A model generated the notes under the pieces. It ran no database searches. It saw nothing but the letters and a program-made list of their open reading frames with translations, and was not told the origin of the DNA. Shown here one piece after another: positions 1 through 11,455 of a DNA stretch of 64,000 nt. The number at the start of each line of letters is the position of its first letter. Position 1 is the first letter of the stretch. This stretch comes from Bactericera cockerelli. Its lineage: Eukaryota > Arthropoda > Insecta > Hemiptera > Triozidae. The position numbers and the translations under genes are program-made. The DNA lies in assembly GCA_024516035.1 (NCBI GenBank), contig CM044963.1, positions 21,515,321 to 21,579,320 of the forward strand, written 5' to 3'.

Positions 1-407
1 AACGTTTCGAGACGTTTGATAAAATTTGTAAATGTTTCATCTTGTTGATATCCAACAAAAGTCAAATTAGAAGTGGTATTTTGACTGACAGGACTAGTTG
101 TTATGGCATTTGAATGGCTACTATGTGTACTTGCTGTTATTCTACTTTTGAAATCTAGTATTGAAACTTTTATACCTGTAATGGTCTCGTACATGCTAAA
201 CCTGTAGTCGTCGTGCGAAGTCCTCTCATCTTCTTTTGAAACCAGCGTGTCCATCTCGTCCTGTATCTTCTCGTATCTTCCCTTGTACTCCTCCACATTC
301 CGCTCGTATATCTCCAATTCATGTAGCGTAGTATTTCCTGTAATTCTGTCCTTTGTTTTTGTCAGCAACGCCTTCACTGAAGCTCTCTTTATCTTCAGCT
401 GCTCCAT
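1..407 (-). CDS. LTR-retrotransposon Gag-like ORF, 5' part, cut by window edge
   Basis: Reading the minus strand from an ATG at 407-405, the frame stays open for about 135 codons to the window edge. The product is hydrophilic and begins MEQLKIKRASVK, with a charged helical N-terminal half and a Thr/Ser-rich linker. It then reads TFTNFIKRLET, which resembles the region of Gypsy or BEL/Pao Gag proteins where an acidic stretch leads into F-x-x-F-I-x-R-L-E. Just upstream on the same strand is TTGGCGACGAAGG, a leader typical of the primer-binding region next to a 5' LTR. The element class is inferred from this layout; the rest lies outside the window. A host coiled-coil protein is the alternative. 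Confidence 0.55.
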   Translation of the reverse strand, partial: MEQLKIKRASVKALLTKTKDRITGNTTLHELEIYERNVEEYKGRYEKIQDEMDTLVSKEDERTSHDDYRFSMYETITGIKVSILDFKSRITASTHSSHSNAITTSPVSQNTTSNLTFVGYQQDETFTNFIKRLET

Positions 408-948
408 TTTACATATATACACTTTACACTTTCACCTTCGTCGCCAATTTGATATGTCCTGGCCTAACTCACAATAATTAATATACATAGAAATGAAAAT
501 GCATTATTATTTTATTTACAGAAAAGAGGAAACTTTATTGAACAGAACTCAATCGTGGTGAAAAATTAGACTGAGAGGAAAACGGAAAATGTAGGTTTTC
601 ATAGCCGCGATGTTTTGGCCAGAATTTATGGAACTCATATATATCAGTTTGTCTATTATAAAGCTTCTAATTCTGATTCATCTATACATCCCTTCTCTTG
701 TTCGATCACTGAAATAAAAGAGAAATGAAAGATATTGGAAACTTAATATTTTGTTGTAATCATAAGATATAACTATATTTATAAGATCAAACAATTTTAT
801 TGTCTTTTTCTATAAATCTTTATTATATATATTTATGTATCTTAACTATATTTATATCAAATAAACATGGGTTTACCCCGTTAATTTATGAGAAAAAAAA
901 AAAAATAAAAAAAAATTCAATTCTGAATCATTCGATTTCTGTTTCCAG
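408..948. other. Leader and possible LTR of the left-edge element, then intron
   Basis: On the minus strand the stretch before the ATG holds a short leader and the TTGGCGACGAAGG motif. Just beyond it (about 450) a sequence ends in CA, as an LTR would. The LTR's outer end and its partner cannot be checked because the other LTR is outside the window. From about 700 to 948 the DNA is AT-rich and ends in a pyrimidine-rich acceptor, so it also serves as the end of the intron before the exon at 949. Confidence 0.35.
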
Positions 949-1205
949 GCTACGACGAATCGATCTTCCACTGTCTCAAGCTCTTCCAGCTCCCCGCTCT
1001 CTACCTTCTCCTCCTCTCTCTCATGTTCATCATTCTCGTCTCATCCCTCTTCCTCATCTGTTGTCGCGCCTACCACCATCGGTTGGCGACCAAATCGCTC
1101 AACCAGTCGCTCGCCAACCCATCTCTCGACGCCCACCTGGCTTGTCGCGACACGGACGCCATCCTGAACGGCGACTACGGAAAGCAGCGACAAGTGGTTA
1201 GCTGA
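949..1205 (+). CDS. Terminal exon of an unrecognised single-pass membrane protein
   Basis: The acceptor ATTTCTGTTTCCAG ends at 948 and is followed by an open frame in which the first two bases (GC) finish a codon begun in the previous exon. The 85 visible codons start YDESIFHCLKLFQL. They continue into a hydrophobic helix of about 23 residues (ALYLLLLSLMFIILVSSLFL) capped by CC and basic residues, then a 48-residue polar tail ending at TGA 1203-1205. GC-rich codon use and absence of repeat similarity set it apart from the flanking AT-rich DNA. The topology suggests an extracellular N-terminal part, one TM segment and a short cytoplasmic tail. I do not recognise the family. The same-strand gene at 14294 has its own start, so this is a separate upstream gene. 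Confidence 0.75.
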
Positions 1206-1298
1206 CAGCTGGACAACCAGGCGACGATTCGGTATGTCGAGATCGATCGAGTGACTACCGTTTGAGAAGCTCGCCTGGAACTATTTTTTATTAGTAAA

Positions 1299-1539
1299 TC
1301 TTAATATATAAATGTCAAAGACATTCACTGACCACTGACCACTGACTGATCATCGCTCTACAGCCCAAACCGTAAGTCCTAAGAAGCTGAAATTTGGTAG
1401 GTAGCTTTGTCTTATAGTCTAGATGTGCAATAAGACGGGATTTTTCGAAACTCCCACTACAACACCTGCCATTGGCGAAAAATGATTTTTTGCTTTCACG
1501 GCCATGCCTCGGCCCGCAAAGCGGGCGACAGCCCGCTAG
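1299..1539 (+). mobile_element. Helitron-like non-autonomous element, copy 1
   Basis: One of three closely similar elements of about 245 bp. It begins TC after a host A and ends with the hairpin GCGGGC-GACA-GCCCGC running into CTAG before a host T. That is the Helitron signature: 5' TC, a 3' hairpin near CTRR, and A/T target without target-site duplication. It has no coding capacity. The family assignment is inferred from the ends. Confidence 0.65.
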
Positions 1540-1648
1540 TTCTATTCTATGTAAAACTAGCTGATACGGCGAACTTTGCACCGCCGTGATGTAAGAACAT
1601 TTTGTTCAACAATCTAACTGAACATTTCTTTTGGTTTTGTCTTGAAAA

Positions 1649-1786
1649 GTTATCATATTTGTGTTAATCACTCTCATGATATCGCAACTACTCAAACTCG
1701 CTTTACTAATTCTACGCTGAAACCGGGACTTGAACCACCGACCTCAAGATGACAAGTCCACCGACTTGTTGATTTACTAGTTAACT
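1649..1786 (-). mobile_element. tRNA-headed SINE family C
   Basis: The minus-strand copy carries a tRNA-like head with a B-box-like GGTTCAAGTCCCGG, then a body containing GTAGATTTAGTAAAGCGAGT-like sequence. The tail gives ATCAACACAAATATGATAA. It is one of at least ten copies in the window. This copy has a damaged head. Confidence 0.7.
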
Positions 1787-2756
1787 TATCGTGACGTTTT
1801 GAAAACTTGTGTTTACTAATGTTCAATTATTTCAGGTTTACAAGTAATTAAAATGTCTTGCAGAACAGTGGAAAAGAGCCCTATAATATTTCTGTGACCA
1901 CCAGTGAACTGTAGGTACTGAAACAGCACCTTGATCATGTACCTTGTTAAGGATCTTGGTTCAGCAACACTAGAGTTCACTAGTTTATTTACTTTTGGTT
2001 GAAGGCACGAATTTTTTTTAAAAGACACCCAGGTTCAACCTGGCCTGGGGATTGGGATTTCCACCTACTAAAAACCCACCTTTTCAAGGAGCTAACCGCA
2101 CTTGGAACCAAAAAATATCAGTACTTAAAGAAAAACTTGAACTAATGATTCTTCATCGTTTTTTTTCTTTTCAATTTACTTATGTTGATAACTTTTTAGC
2201 GATATTTTCATTTCAAGTCTTACTTCTGGGCAGGAGTTCCTAGAACCATGTCATTCAGGGGTTGATATTTTGCTTCCAGCCATGTACATAAATATGAGTA
2301 ACAAATTTAATAACATACTAGAATCTTTTAATTTATTACCAAAAAAAGGTTACTAACCTAAAAATTGTATTTTAATAAATGAGAATTTTTTTAGAACGTG
2401 AGAGGATAGAGACTCTTTAGTTTCATTCTTGCAGAGTAAGTCGAGTATTGTAGTGAAGTATTGTAGAAAGAAAATAAAACGATGGAGGCTCTTCCTAAAT
2501 GTTAGGGCTGTTTATCAACAATAAAGTGCATTTTGTATATTTTTGGGGCAGAATTCGACAAATTTGAACCTTGAATATTATAGAGCACTTTTTATACCAA
2601 TTGTTATCTCTTGATAAAATTGTTTTCCCTTTTATTGCCAATGTTATTCAATTCATTTTGAAATTATTTGAAAGTACACTTGGATTTTTGTCACTTAACG
2701 TCTCTTTACCATCAAGGTCATTCAAAGCAGATGTTTTCACCTCAATTCGCTGTAAA
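1787..2756. other. AT-rich intergenic DNA, no gene seen
   Basis: Short open frames here have no recognisable motif, no codon bias and no splice context. I see no tandem repeat or tRNA. Confidence 0.5.
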
Positions 2757-3095
2757 TTCACGAAACAGTTAGCCACATTTACCTCACCCAGTCTGGGTAG
2801 GCCTAGGAATAGCCAGCATCACCAAGGATAACTCCTAACAGCGCTGGACGTTGCATAACTTCAGTGCTAGAATAAGAACTGGGCCTTTTTCAGAAAACAC
2901 TCTCAGGTCTCTCAGTCTTCAAATATCTAAGACCCTGTTTCAACGGTCAAATTTTGGTTCAATATGCAATTCAGAGGATGCGTTATTTAAACAAAATTTG
3001 ACGATTGAAAGTAAAATTGCGTATTTTCATTATGAGAGTGCTATCTGGATAAGGCTCTGGTGTATTCAACTTGCCATCTACGCGACGCTGGCTTT
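2757..3095 (-). mobile_element. 5S-rRNA-headed SINE, split by a MITE
   Basis: The minus strand reads in two blocks. The 3051-3095 block is a 5S rRNA 5' part (GGCAAGTTGAATACACCAG). The 2757-2888 block continues with the diverged 5S internal region (CACTGAAGTTATGCAACGTC) and then the SINE central domain (CCCAGACTGGGTGAGGT). The gap between the blocks is filled by a small inverted-repeat element. The intact relative is at 16517. Confidence 0.65.
2898..3040. mobile_element. Short MITE inside the 5S-headed SINE
   Basis: The insert is bounded by CACTCTCA and TGAGAGTG, and an inner pair GTCAAATTTT / AAAATTTGAC is also inverted. It is about 143 bp with no ORF. Its position exactly in the gap of the SINE supports an insertion. 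Confidence 0.5.
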
Positions 3096-4829
3096 GGATT
3101 TTTTATTTAACTCTTTATTTTTAAATATACCTACCTAAATTTAATAAATGCATATAAATTATGTATAACTTTTTTTAATATACCTACCTAAATACGTAGG
3201 TATAGATAAATTATTAATAACATAAAATATGAAAACCAAATGTTGTACTTTCAAATTATTAAATAAATAAAATATATCTTAAATTTTTTTTACCAATATT
3301 TGTGCAAAACTTCCAGTTCTCCTACTTATTATTATTCAATTATTCGTTAAAAAAAAGGTTGATAAAAATGTGCTACCTATGAAAATCTATTTTCCAATAT
3401 TTAAATATTTTACCAACAATCTATTGAATTTTGTTTCCATTTAGATTATTTATAATATACAATTTCACTAAATTAGTTGTTATGCCAAACTCTAAAGCTA
3501 AATTTGTAGTGAAATATTTAAGTAAAATGTTGACCAAAAAAGTATCTTACCCTTTTTGAGTCAGTTTACAGATTTTTTTTAGTTTTCTTTAATAATACAT
3601 TTATTATACTTATAATTTTTATTTTTAATCTTTTATTTATTTTTTATTATTATTTTTTTTCCTTTTAAGCGTTTTAACCTTGTCGACACTTAAAGGGAAA
3701 AACATTCCTTTATTTAACTTATTTTTTGTCTCTGAAATTACCTATTTTATTTATCTTGATTCTATTTCTGAAATTGTTTTATTTAACTGAAAATTACATA
3801 TTTATATTCTTTATTTTATTTTAGAATTTTATTGTAAATTTAGATCAAAGGCTCGTGTATTATAATCCTTAATTCCTAGTTTTCTATGAGAATTATTACT
3901 TATATAAATACATTTACCCTTATTAGATAATTATGTACAAACTTTAATTTTGATTAGGTGTTGTATAGGTTTTTATTTTTTGAGGGCCCAGGTCTAGAAG
4001 AGCTTCAAAACAAATATTGGTGTAGGCATATTAAATTTACAAATTATTTACACAAGTCATACAGTATTAGAATATTTATATCAGAAAGAGAGAGGGGGAA
4101 TACCAAAATAAAAGTATTTTGTACCTATCGTAGATCAAATTTATTACTCTTAAGCAATAGCTTGTACACGATTTTAATGCCTCCTGTACATCGTGTATTT
4201 GATTACTCTGGGAACAGCAAACAATTTATTTTATTATAAACATCATCCTTAGAGAAAAAAAACATTTGTGACTTTTATTAATTTCATTCTAATTCAAATA
4301 CTTTTCATTCTAATTCGAATACCTTTCATTCTAATATCTTAGCTCTTTGAATTTGTCTGATACCAAGTGAAACACAGAAATCTTTTTTTTATCAAGAAAT
4401 TAAATAAATATTATTGACTCTAGTAGATCATTTAATAGTGAATTTTAAATCATTATAGCTGTTATCTTTTTAGAGTTTATCGAGCATTCCTACATTAGCA
4501 AATACCTCCAGAAACAAATTATTAAATTTATTATCTAATATTACGGTAGACAATTACAAATATATTGAACCATTTCATAAATTCTATTTTGTAAAATAAT
4601 ACCTTCATTTGTTTTTCATTTCTTATTACTTCATTTGTAGGTCTAGGGGTGAGTTCAAACACGAAGGATAGTTTGTATCTTGTAAGGGATTTTGATAGCT
4701 TAGGCACCTTACGGATGAGATTGCGCAAGCGGTTCCGAGGCTTTAAAAAAACTTACTTACACTTACTTACTTTAAAAAAATAATTATAATAACTATTCTA
4801 TTCTTGTATATTTTATTTTATGCATCGTC
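3096..4829. other. Very AT-rich intergenic DNA, no gene seen
   Basis: The stretch has long T runs (about 3570-3660) and TACCTACCTA motifs. No open frame has coding character, and no repeat is shared with the rest of the window. Confidence 0.5.
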
Positions 4830-5070
4830 GGTTTTCCTCTCTCCAAAACAAGTGCTGCTAAGCACCTCCACTGTTAATAATAATAGGACTCTCTATTGAA
4901 AGTCAACCAATGCTCAAAGCATTTTCTAACACCTAACCCTCAGATTCTAATTATTATGTGGTCACAAACTCAAATTGATGAGGAAAAAATCGTGCACTGG
5001 GTGGGATTCGAACTAACGGATCTCTACACTACCTGATTACCAGACTAGCGCTTTAACCACTATCAGTGCG
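4830..5070 (-). mobile_element. tRNA-headed SINE family B
   Basis: The minus strand has the tRNA-like head of family B: AAAGCGCTAGTCTGGTAATC, then a B box of the form GGTTCGAATCCCA. The body follows (CTCATCAATTTGAGTTTGTG) with an (ATT)n-like tail. The family has six fuller copies here. This copy and the one at 25334 share an extra CTCTCTCCAAAAC flank, so they form a longer subfamily. Confidence 0.75.
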
Positions 5071-5636
5071 TTTATAGCCTCTTAAAAAATAAGCTGTAAA
5101 TGAACCATACCTATTTTTTTTTTGATAAAAATGTATGTATGTATTTAAAAGACTAAAAACCGTATTTGGCATCCAAAATGGTCGCATCAGCTGATTAAAT
5201 TGCACGACTATTATATTTTAAATACTAGAAATTATATTTATGTCCCGCTGAAAAGAAACGAAATTTCATTTTTCATTTTCAGTGTGTACATTAGTGTGTA
5301 CATTTTATCTTTTCACGACTAATTATTCATGAGTAATAATTTTGGGCGTTACTATCACTGTTGAATGGAACGATGAAGGCCTTAGCTGAGGTGAAAAAAC
5401 GTCAAGCCATACCTATAAATCATTCAGGAATTCTTTTGAAGCGGTAAGTCTCATCGAGGGACATAGAAAACTAGCCTTGTTCGGCCAGAAAAAAATCAAA
5501 CACCTCGGTCGTGGTGTGAAGAACACCCTATAAAAAAAAGAGACAGAAAAAAAAACGCTTGCATAAGAGTCTGCAACCATTGGGACATTTTCATCTTTAC
5601 TATTCAAGGTCCAAAACCCAACTGACCAAATTTCGT

Positions 5637-5735
5637 ATTGTGCGCATGACACATACCTTCTCTCCCTCTACAATTCAATACTTCGCCATTGTGCGCATGA
5701 CACACACTTTCCCTCTTCTCTCCCTTTACAATTCA
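5637..5735. repeat. Two-copy tandem duplication, about 55 bp
   Basis: TTGTGCGCATGACACA followed by a CT-rich run and TACAATTCAAT occurs twice in succession. No coding role is apparent. The rest of 5071-6490 shows no gene. Confidence 0.7.
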
Positions 5736-6492
5736 ATTTTGGTTATGTGCCAGAGCAAAGACATGAAAATGTCAAAAATGAATATCCGTAAGGTAACGGA
5801 AAACAGAGTTCCTATGCATTTGATGTACTTTCATCCAGCGAAAAGTTTTACAGGAATTTGATAATACATAACACAGATCATTGGCATCTTTTTTTGGAAT
5901 TTGGAAGGACATCTAGCCCTGAAATGTGGAAGTTGTAGTGCTAGAATCAACCAGCATCGAAGTTGTAGTGCTAGAAAAATAGACCAATGAAGACGCCAAA
6001 TAGGTTTGAGTAAAGACAAATTGAAAGAAGAAGAAATTTGAAAGCGTAAACACCAGTTGAAATCTTCACCGGCGTCGATACCACATAGAATACACTAATT
6101 CTCGTGCTGCCATGTAAGGCAAAGTTCGGGAAATTAAAAGATGAGCAACTGACTGTTCAATTCAATTTCAATTCAATTCAATTTATTTATTAGTCAATAG
6201 TTGTGGTACAAAATCAATAGGTACATAACTATTAAAATTAAAAATACATAATACATAAAAGATCATAATAATTTATTATAATAAAAGTCAATGAGGAAGA
6301 GAGAGAGAGGGGGAGAGAGAGAGAGGGAGAAAGATAGAGTGGGTAGAGAGAGAAAATACAAAAGGATAAAAAAGTAGGTACTGTACGTAGAATAAATAAG
6401 GATAATATAGATGATATGAGTTGATGATGAAATGGATGAGTATTAAGAAAAGAAAATTCAAATGCGAACCCTTGTTAAGATGATCATTCCCT

Positions 6493-6630
6493 ACCGTACT
6501 TAGGCTGAGTGAGGTTAAATAGAAATAGCTGGTTTGTGAATTTCCATCCAATGTAAAACCCCCGCGTGACAGTAAAACTCCCGTCGGCATATGAGCATTT
6601 GTTTGAAAGTGACGTTAAGCGACAAAAACC
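6493..6630 (+). mobile_element. Decayed central domain and tail of a 5S/D-type SINE
   Basis: TTAGGCTGAGTGAGGTTAA, AAACTCCCGTCG and GTGACGTTAAGCGAC align in order with the central domain and tail of the 5S-headed SINE at 16517. The head is missing and several indels are present. Confidence 0.55.
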
Positions 6631-7594
6631 AGTTGCAATAAACAGTCAGCTACCACTATTTTTTGCACTGTCCCATCTTAGAGGGTGAAATTTCCGTTAT
6701 TTTGGGAACACTGCGATTGAAAGTGACAAATTAAATGCAGTCGAGTATATCCTCAACCCTTATCTTTTATTCAGTGCACAAAGCATAATCAAAAATAAAC
6801 ACGGCGCATATAAAATAAATGCCCATTTTTCTCGATGAAATTTTATGAGAAATTCATAAATATTCACTTTGATTTTTTGGTTTTATTGAATGTTTTCTGC
6901 AAAATCAAAAATACCCAAGGCGTGCATATGAATCTATCTAAGTGGCTCATCATCGATCGAACATATTAATTAAAAAATCGTATTAAAGTACTAGCATAAA
7001 TGTACAAGCTGAACTTTTTTTTACCACACATTGCATAATTAGACAAAAAATACCCGGCGCAACTATAAAAGTAATTCCTTTCTTTCTTAACCTGTTGTAG
7101 ACTTCTGCGTACTCAGTAGGTACAGTCTTAAAATATTCATAATAAATAAACAACATAATTAGTTACCTATAGCTTTACTTGTCTGTCATATTTAATCTGG
7201 AGGGCAAATTACTCTGAATGTTTTGAAAAAATGCCTTTTTTTCTTTTCCGCAGAAAATTGTTCACATGGATAACCGACTGTAGTTATGAATCTGATTGTT
7301 TTCTCTGCCCAAGATCTAAGGTTTTAACGGGAACAACCATAAAGGTTTTATTTTTTTATATAGGCATAAACTCTTTGCTTCTTTTTTTACATACTTTTCT
7401 GAAGAAAAACCAAGACCCGCGCTTCTGTTTACATTGCTGATAAATTAAAAAGTAGATTCATTTTATTTATACTTAAACTGGGTCTAGATTGAAATAGATA
7501 AATAAAAAAAATCAACGTTTAGCAATTTAAAGTTTATGCTAATTTTTTGTAATCATTGATGTGTTTTGTTAATAATTAAAAAAATATATACATA
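6631..7594. other. AT-rich intergenic DNA, no gene seen
   Basis: I see only short open frames without motifs, and no tandem arrays or tRNA-like sequences. Confidence 0.45.
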
Positions 7595-9251
7595 TACAGG
7601 GTGTCCCACCAAACTTGGACACCTCAAATTACTCGGCCCCTGAAAGAGTTTTTGAAAAATAAAAAAATCTAGGGTACATGTGCTAATTATGCGGTTTCAG
7701 TCATGAAATTTTTTTTATACAGGGTGGTTCAAAAGTCAGAAATTGAGGTGTCAACTTTCGATTTTTAAATGGATTGACCTGAATTTTATTTGATAATTTT
7801 ACTTCTAAATGGTTCTTAAGTACTTTTTTAAACAAAAATATTACATACAGGGTGGTTTTTTTTCGACCAATTTTTTTTCTAAATCTTGAATAACTCAAGT
7901 TCGGTTAATTTTTTCGATAACAAGAATAGAATGTGTTTGTATGATAAATACACGTTCTTTCAATTGGCATCAAAAAATTTTATACAGGGTGATTCACAAG
8001 TGAAATAATGACTTAATTATTTTTAAAATCGAGTTTTTTTAATTTTTTATTTAAGATTAATAATTCTCGTCTAATTTTACACATTTTTCGTTAGTCATAT
8101 CGAAAAACAAAACTAAAGTGTTGTACAGGGTGAGACATAATTTTTTTGTAACACCCTGTATATGGGCAGTCAAAGAGACGCAAAATTCAATATAAAGACT
8201 AAATATGCAAGAAAAACTTTGATTTTTGATTAAACTAAAAAGTTATGGTGTTTTAACTAATATTGTCGCATGGCCCACCCTGTAGATATTTTCTTAAACC
8301 ATCATATGGGTAGTCGAAACTGTCTAAAATTCAACGAGGAGTCCAAATCTGAAAGAAAAAAAATGAATCCAAAAAGCCATGCTCAATTTTGTGTCTACAC
8401 CTACCTACTTTTTCTTTCAAGTTTTAAAATCATTCAGTGTGGACACCAAATTGAAAGTGGCTTCAAATTCGTGTTTTTTACTTGTTTTTCCCACATGATT
8501 CGAAGTCTTCGTTGAATTTTATACAACTTAGAGTACCTACATGATAGTTTAAGAAAATATCTACAGGGTGGTCCATGCGACAATATTAGTTAAAACACCA
8601 TAACTTTTTTGTTTAATTAAAAATCAAAGTTTTTCTTGCATATTTAGTCTTAATATTGATTTTTGCGTCTCTTTGACTGCCCATATGCAGGGTGTTACAA
8701 AAAAATTATGTCTCACCCTGTACAACACTTTAGTTTTGTTTTTCGATATGACTAACGAAAAATGTGTAAAATTAGACGAGAATTATTAATCCTAAATAAA
8801 AAATTAAAAAAACTCGGTTTTAAAAAAAATCAAGTCATTATTTCACTTGTGAACCACCCTGTATAAAATTTTTTGATGCCAATTGAAAGAGCGTGTATTC
8901 ATTACACAAACACATTCGATTCTTGTTATCGAAAAAATTAACCGAACTTGAGTTATTCAAGATTTAGAAAAAAAATTGGTCGAAAAAAAACCACCCTGTA
9001 TGTAATATTTTTGTTTAAAAAAGTACTTAAGAACCATTTAGAAGTAAAATTATCAAATAAAATTCAGGTCAATCCATTTAAAAATCGAAAGTTGACACCT
9101 CAATTTCTGACTTTTGAACCACCCTGTATAAAAAAAATTTCATGACTGAAACCGCATAATTAGCACATGTACCCTAGATTTTTTTATTTTTCAAAAACTC
9201 TGTCAGGGGCCGAGTAATTTGAGGTGTCCAAGTTTGGTGGGACACCCTGTA
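7595..9251. mobile_element. Large foldback element with modular TACAGGGTG arms
   Basis: The first about 740 bp is repeated as a near-perfect reverse complement ending at 9251, leaving a loop of roughly 160 bp around 8420. The ends are TACAGGGTGTCCCACC and its complement, flanked by TATA-rich DNA. Each arm is built from blocks of about 123-141 bp that start with TACAGGGTG (7595, 7718, 7846, 7983, 8124), and two more motifs appear reversed (8151-8160, 8276-8285). There is no transposase ORF: the 65-codon frames at 7701 and 8948 are the same sequence read from the two arms. It is probably a non-autonomous foldback DNA transposon. Confidence 0.75.
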
Positions 9252-9257
9252 TATATA

Positions 9258-9505
9258 TCTCTATATATAAATGTCAAAGACACTCACTGACCACTGACCA
9301 CTGACCACTGACTGATCATCGCTCTACAGCCCAAACCGTAAGTCCTAGGAAGCTGAAATTTAATAGGTAGCTTTGTCTTATAGTCTAGATGTGCAATAAG
9401 ACGGGATTTTTCGAAATTCCCACTACAACACCTGCCATTGGCGAAAAAGGATTTTTTGCTTTCACGGCCATGCCTCGGCCCGCAAAGCGGGCGACAGCCT
9501 GCTTG
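9258..9505 (+). mobile_element. Helitron-like non-autonomous element, copy 2
   Basis: Nearly identical to the copy at 1299, with one extra short repeat of GACCACT near the 5' end. The 3' hairpin and terminus are mutated (GCCTGC, CTTG). It lies a few bases from the foldback element's right end. Confidence 0.65.
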
Positions 9506-10132
9506 TATACATATAATACAAAAAAAAGAAATTGTGGGAGGTGAAAGGGGCTAGTGTTAAGATGTTTCCATAGCAACGAGAAGTGAGTCAGGAAGAGAGA
9601 GATAAAGAGAGAGATCAGCATCAGAGAAATGGAGTAACACTAGATTTCACTTTTCAGTCAGTAAGATACAAGGATGCTGAATGCATCTCCTAGAAATTCA
9701 AAAAAAATATATATATATTCGTTGTTATTTCATTTTACTTAAAAAAAACAAATATTTTAATCACTTACCAAGTGCATAGTAAAATAAAATAATTAATTTC
9801 CCAAAAATACTATTATGTATCTCATTTTTTAAATTTAATATAAAGCTTCATTTTGATTTGCAAAAAGTGATTTATGAGCTGTTAACTGTAGTGCGGACTA
9901 ACTTTAAATCCTTTCATTTGAAATATTCCAAAGGTAAACAAACCTAGTCCGACGGATCGAATGAACTTTCAAAATAAAAGGTCAGAAGTCTGGCGAGGTG
10001 GGTGGATTGTCGTGTCGTGTAAAGTTGTTGGTATGTTTTATTATTCGTGTTGGAATAATTTCTCGCCAGAAATGTTGTGAGATCAAAAGGTGTGAAATTA
10101 CATGGGTGGAGGATAAGCGATAAAACATGATT

Positions 10133-10199
10133 TTGAATGCCGTCGTGATATGACCATGGTCATTGACCATGCAGTTTAAAGCGACGTTAAACCCAAAAA
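10133..10199 (+). mobile_element. Tail fragment of a 5S/D-type SINE
   Basis: CGTCGTGATATGACCATGG and AAAGCGACGTTAAACCC match the 3' part of the SINE at 16517, with a small internal duplication (GACCATG twice). Confidence 0.65.
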
Positions 10200-11284
10200 A
10201 TTGAATGTCACTTATATAATTACAATAAATTACATAATTTATTTAATTTGTAGTTGAAATTTGGAATTATTGTACTTATGTACTTCTAATATGTTGCAAT
10301 GTGTTTGAATTCAACACGACATGCATTACTTGATAAAAAAAATCACCATAACTAAATATTTTCATGCTTTTTGAGTACAACATGACTTTCAGTGATTATA
10401 CTTTTATCACGAAAAGGGTTTTACCCCAACTCGCTGTTTCTTGGGCTCTTTTTCAAGTTCTTTTTTTTTTTTTTTAATAACACAATTAACCACCATTATG
10501 AGATTTTAAGTGCCGTGCCGAATTGGTCAAAGTCACTCACTATGGCTAGCTCGAGGTCTAGTCAGATCATAACTGGTCTAATCATAACTGGTCTAGTCAG
10601 ATTTAATTTTACTTATATACAAATGTACTGACAACTAGAGTTGCTAACTATGATCCTATAGAAATTTAACCGACCGTTTATTCTACATATACGACCGCCC
10701 CTTAACTTTTTATTTTAGATAAAAATAGAATCTCAAAAGCAAATAATTATCTTGAGTCAAGAACATTTTCTTAAATCTTCAGATGCATCAGCATCCAGTT
10801 GTTCCAGAATGCTGAACCAACAAGTACCCATGCTTGGAGATTAGAAGGTTAGTAGAACAATAATGTGAGGATAGTATAACATAATTATATGCCAAGAACA
10901 ATTTGTAAAATAAAATTAAAAAAATCCATGTTGTCAATTGTATTAGTTCAGAGTAAGTAATCTATAAATATCAAAGTATTGTGTCAGTTTTGTAAGTATA
11001 ATTTATCTTTGTTCTGATTTCAGAGAAAAAAACATACTTATAATTAGACATAATTATATAGATATTATGGACATGTTGTATAGACATAAAAGTATTCTGT
11101 TACGAAGATGCGCAGATTATTTTTATGGTGCCAAGAAAAGGTTGTAGGTATTAATAAAGGGTCTGTCTATAAATGATATATACCTAGCAGCATATTCTTT
11201 AAAAACTACATTCCTAGTAAAACAATTATCAATATATTGAACTGATAAAGTACTTTCTTCCGGCGAACAGCCTTTTTTGTAGTT
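10200..11284. other. AT-rich intergenic DNA, no gene seen
   Basis: It contains a T run near 10460 and a short direct duplication (ATAACTGGTCTA, about 10568-10600). No gene or known repeat is visible. Confidence 0.45.
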
Positions 11285-11455
11285 ACCTATGTACTTGATA
11301 CATAGGTATGTACTAAATACATAAGTATGTACTTGATACATAGGTATATACTTGATACATAGGTATGTACTTGATACATAGGTATGTACTTTATACATAG
11401 GTATGTACTTGATTCATAGGTATGTACTTAATACATAGGTATTTATCAAGTACCT
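11285..11455. repeat. Minisatellite, about 19-bp unit
   Basis: The unit TACTTGATACATAGGTATG is repeated about eight times with small substitutions (TAAATACATAAG, TTTATACATAGG). The open frame read from it on the minus strand is a by-product. Confidence 0.85.

Noticed and set aside
7701..9145. Two identical 65-codon frames on opposite strands
   Set aside because: They are the two arms of the foldback element, not a duplicated gene.
11123..11398. 91-codon minus-strand frame rich in Tyr/Ile
   Set aside because: It reads through the 19-bp minisatellite.
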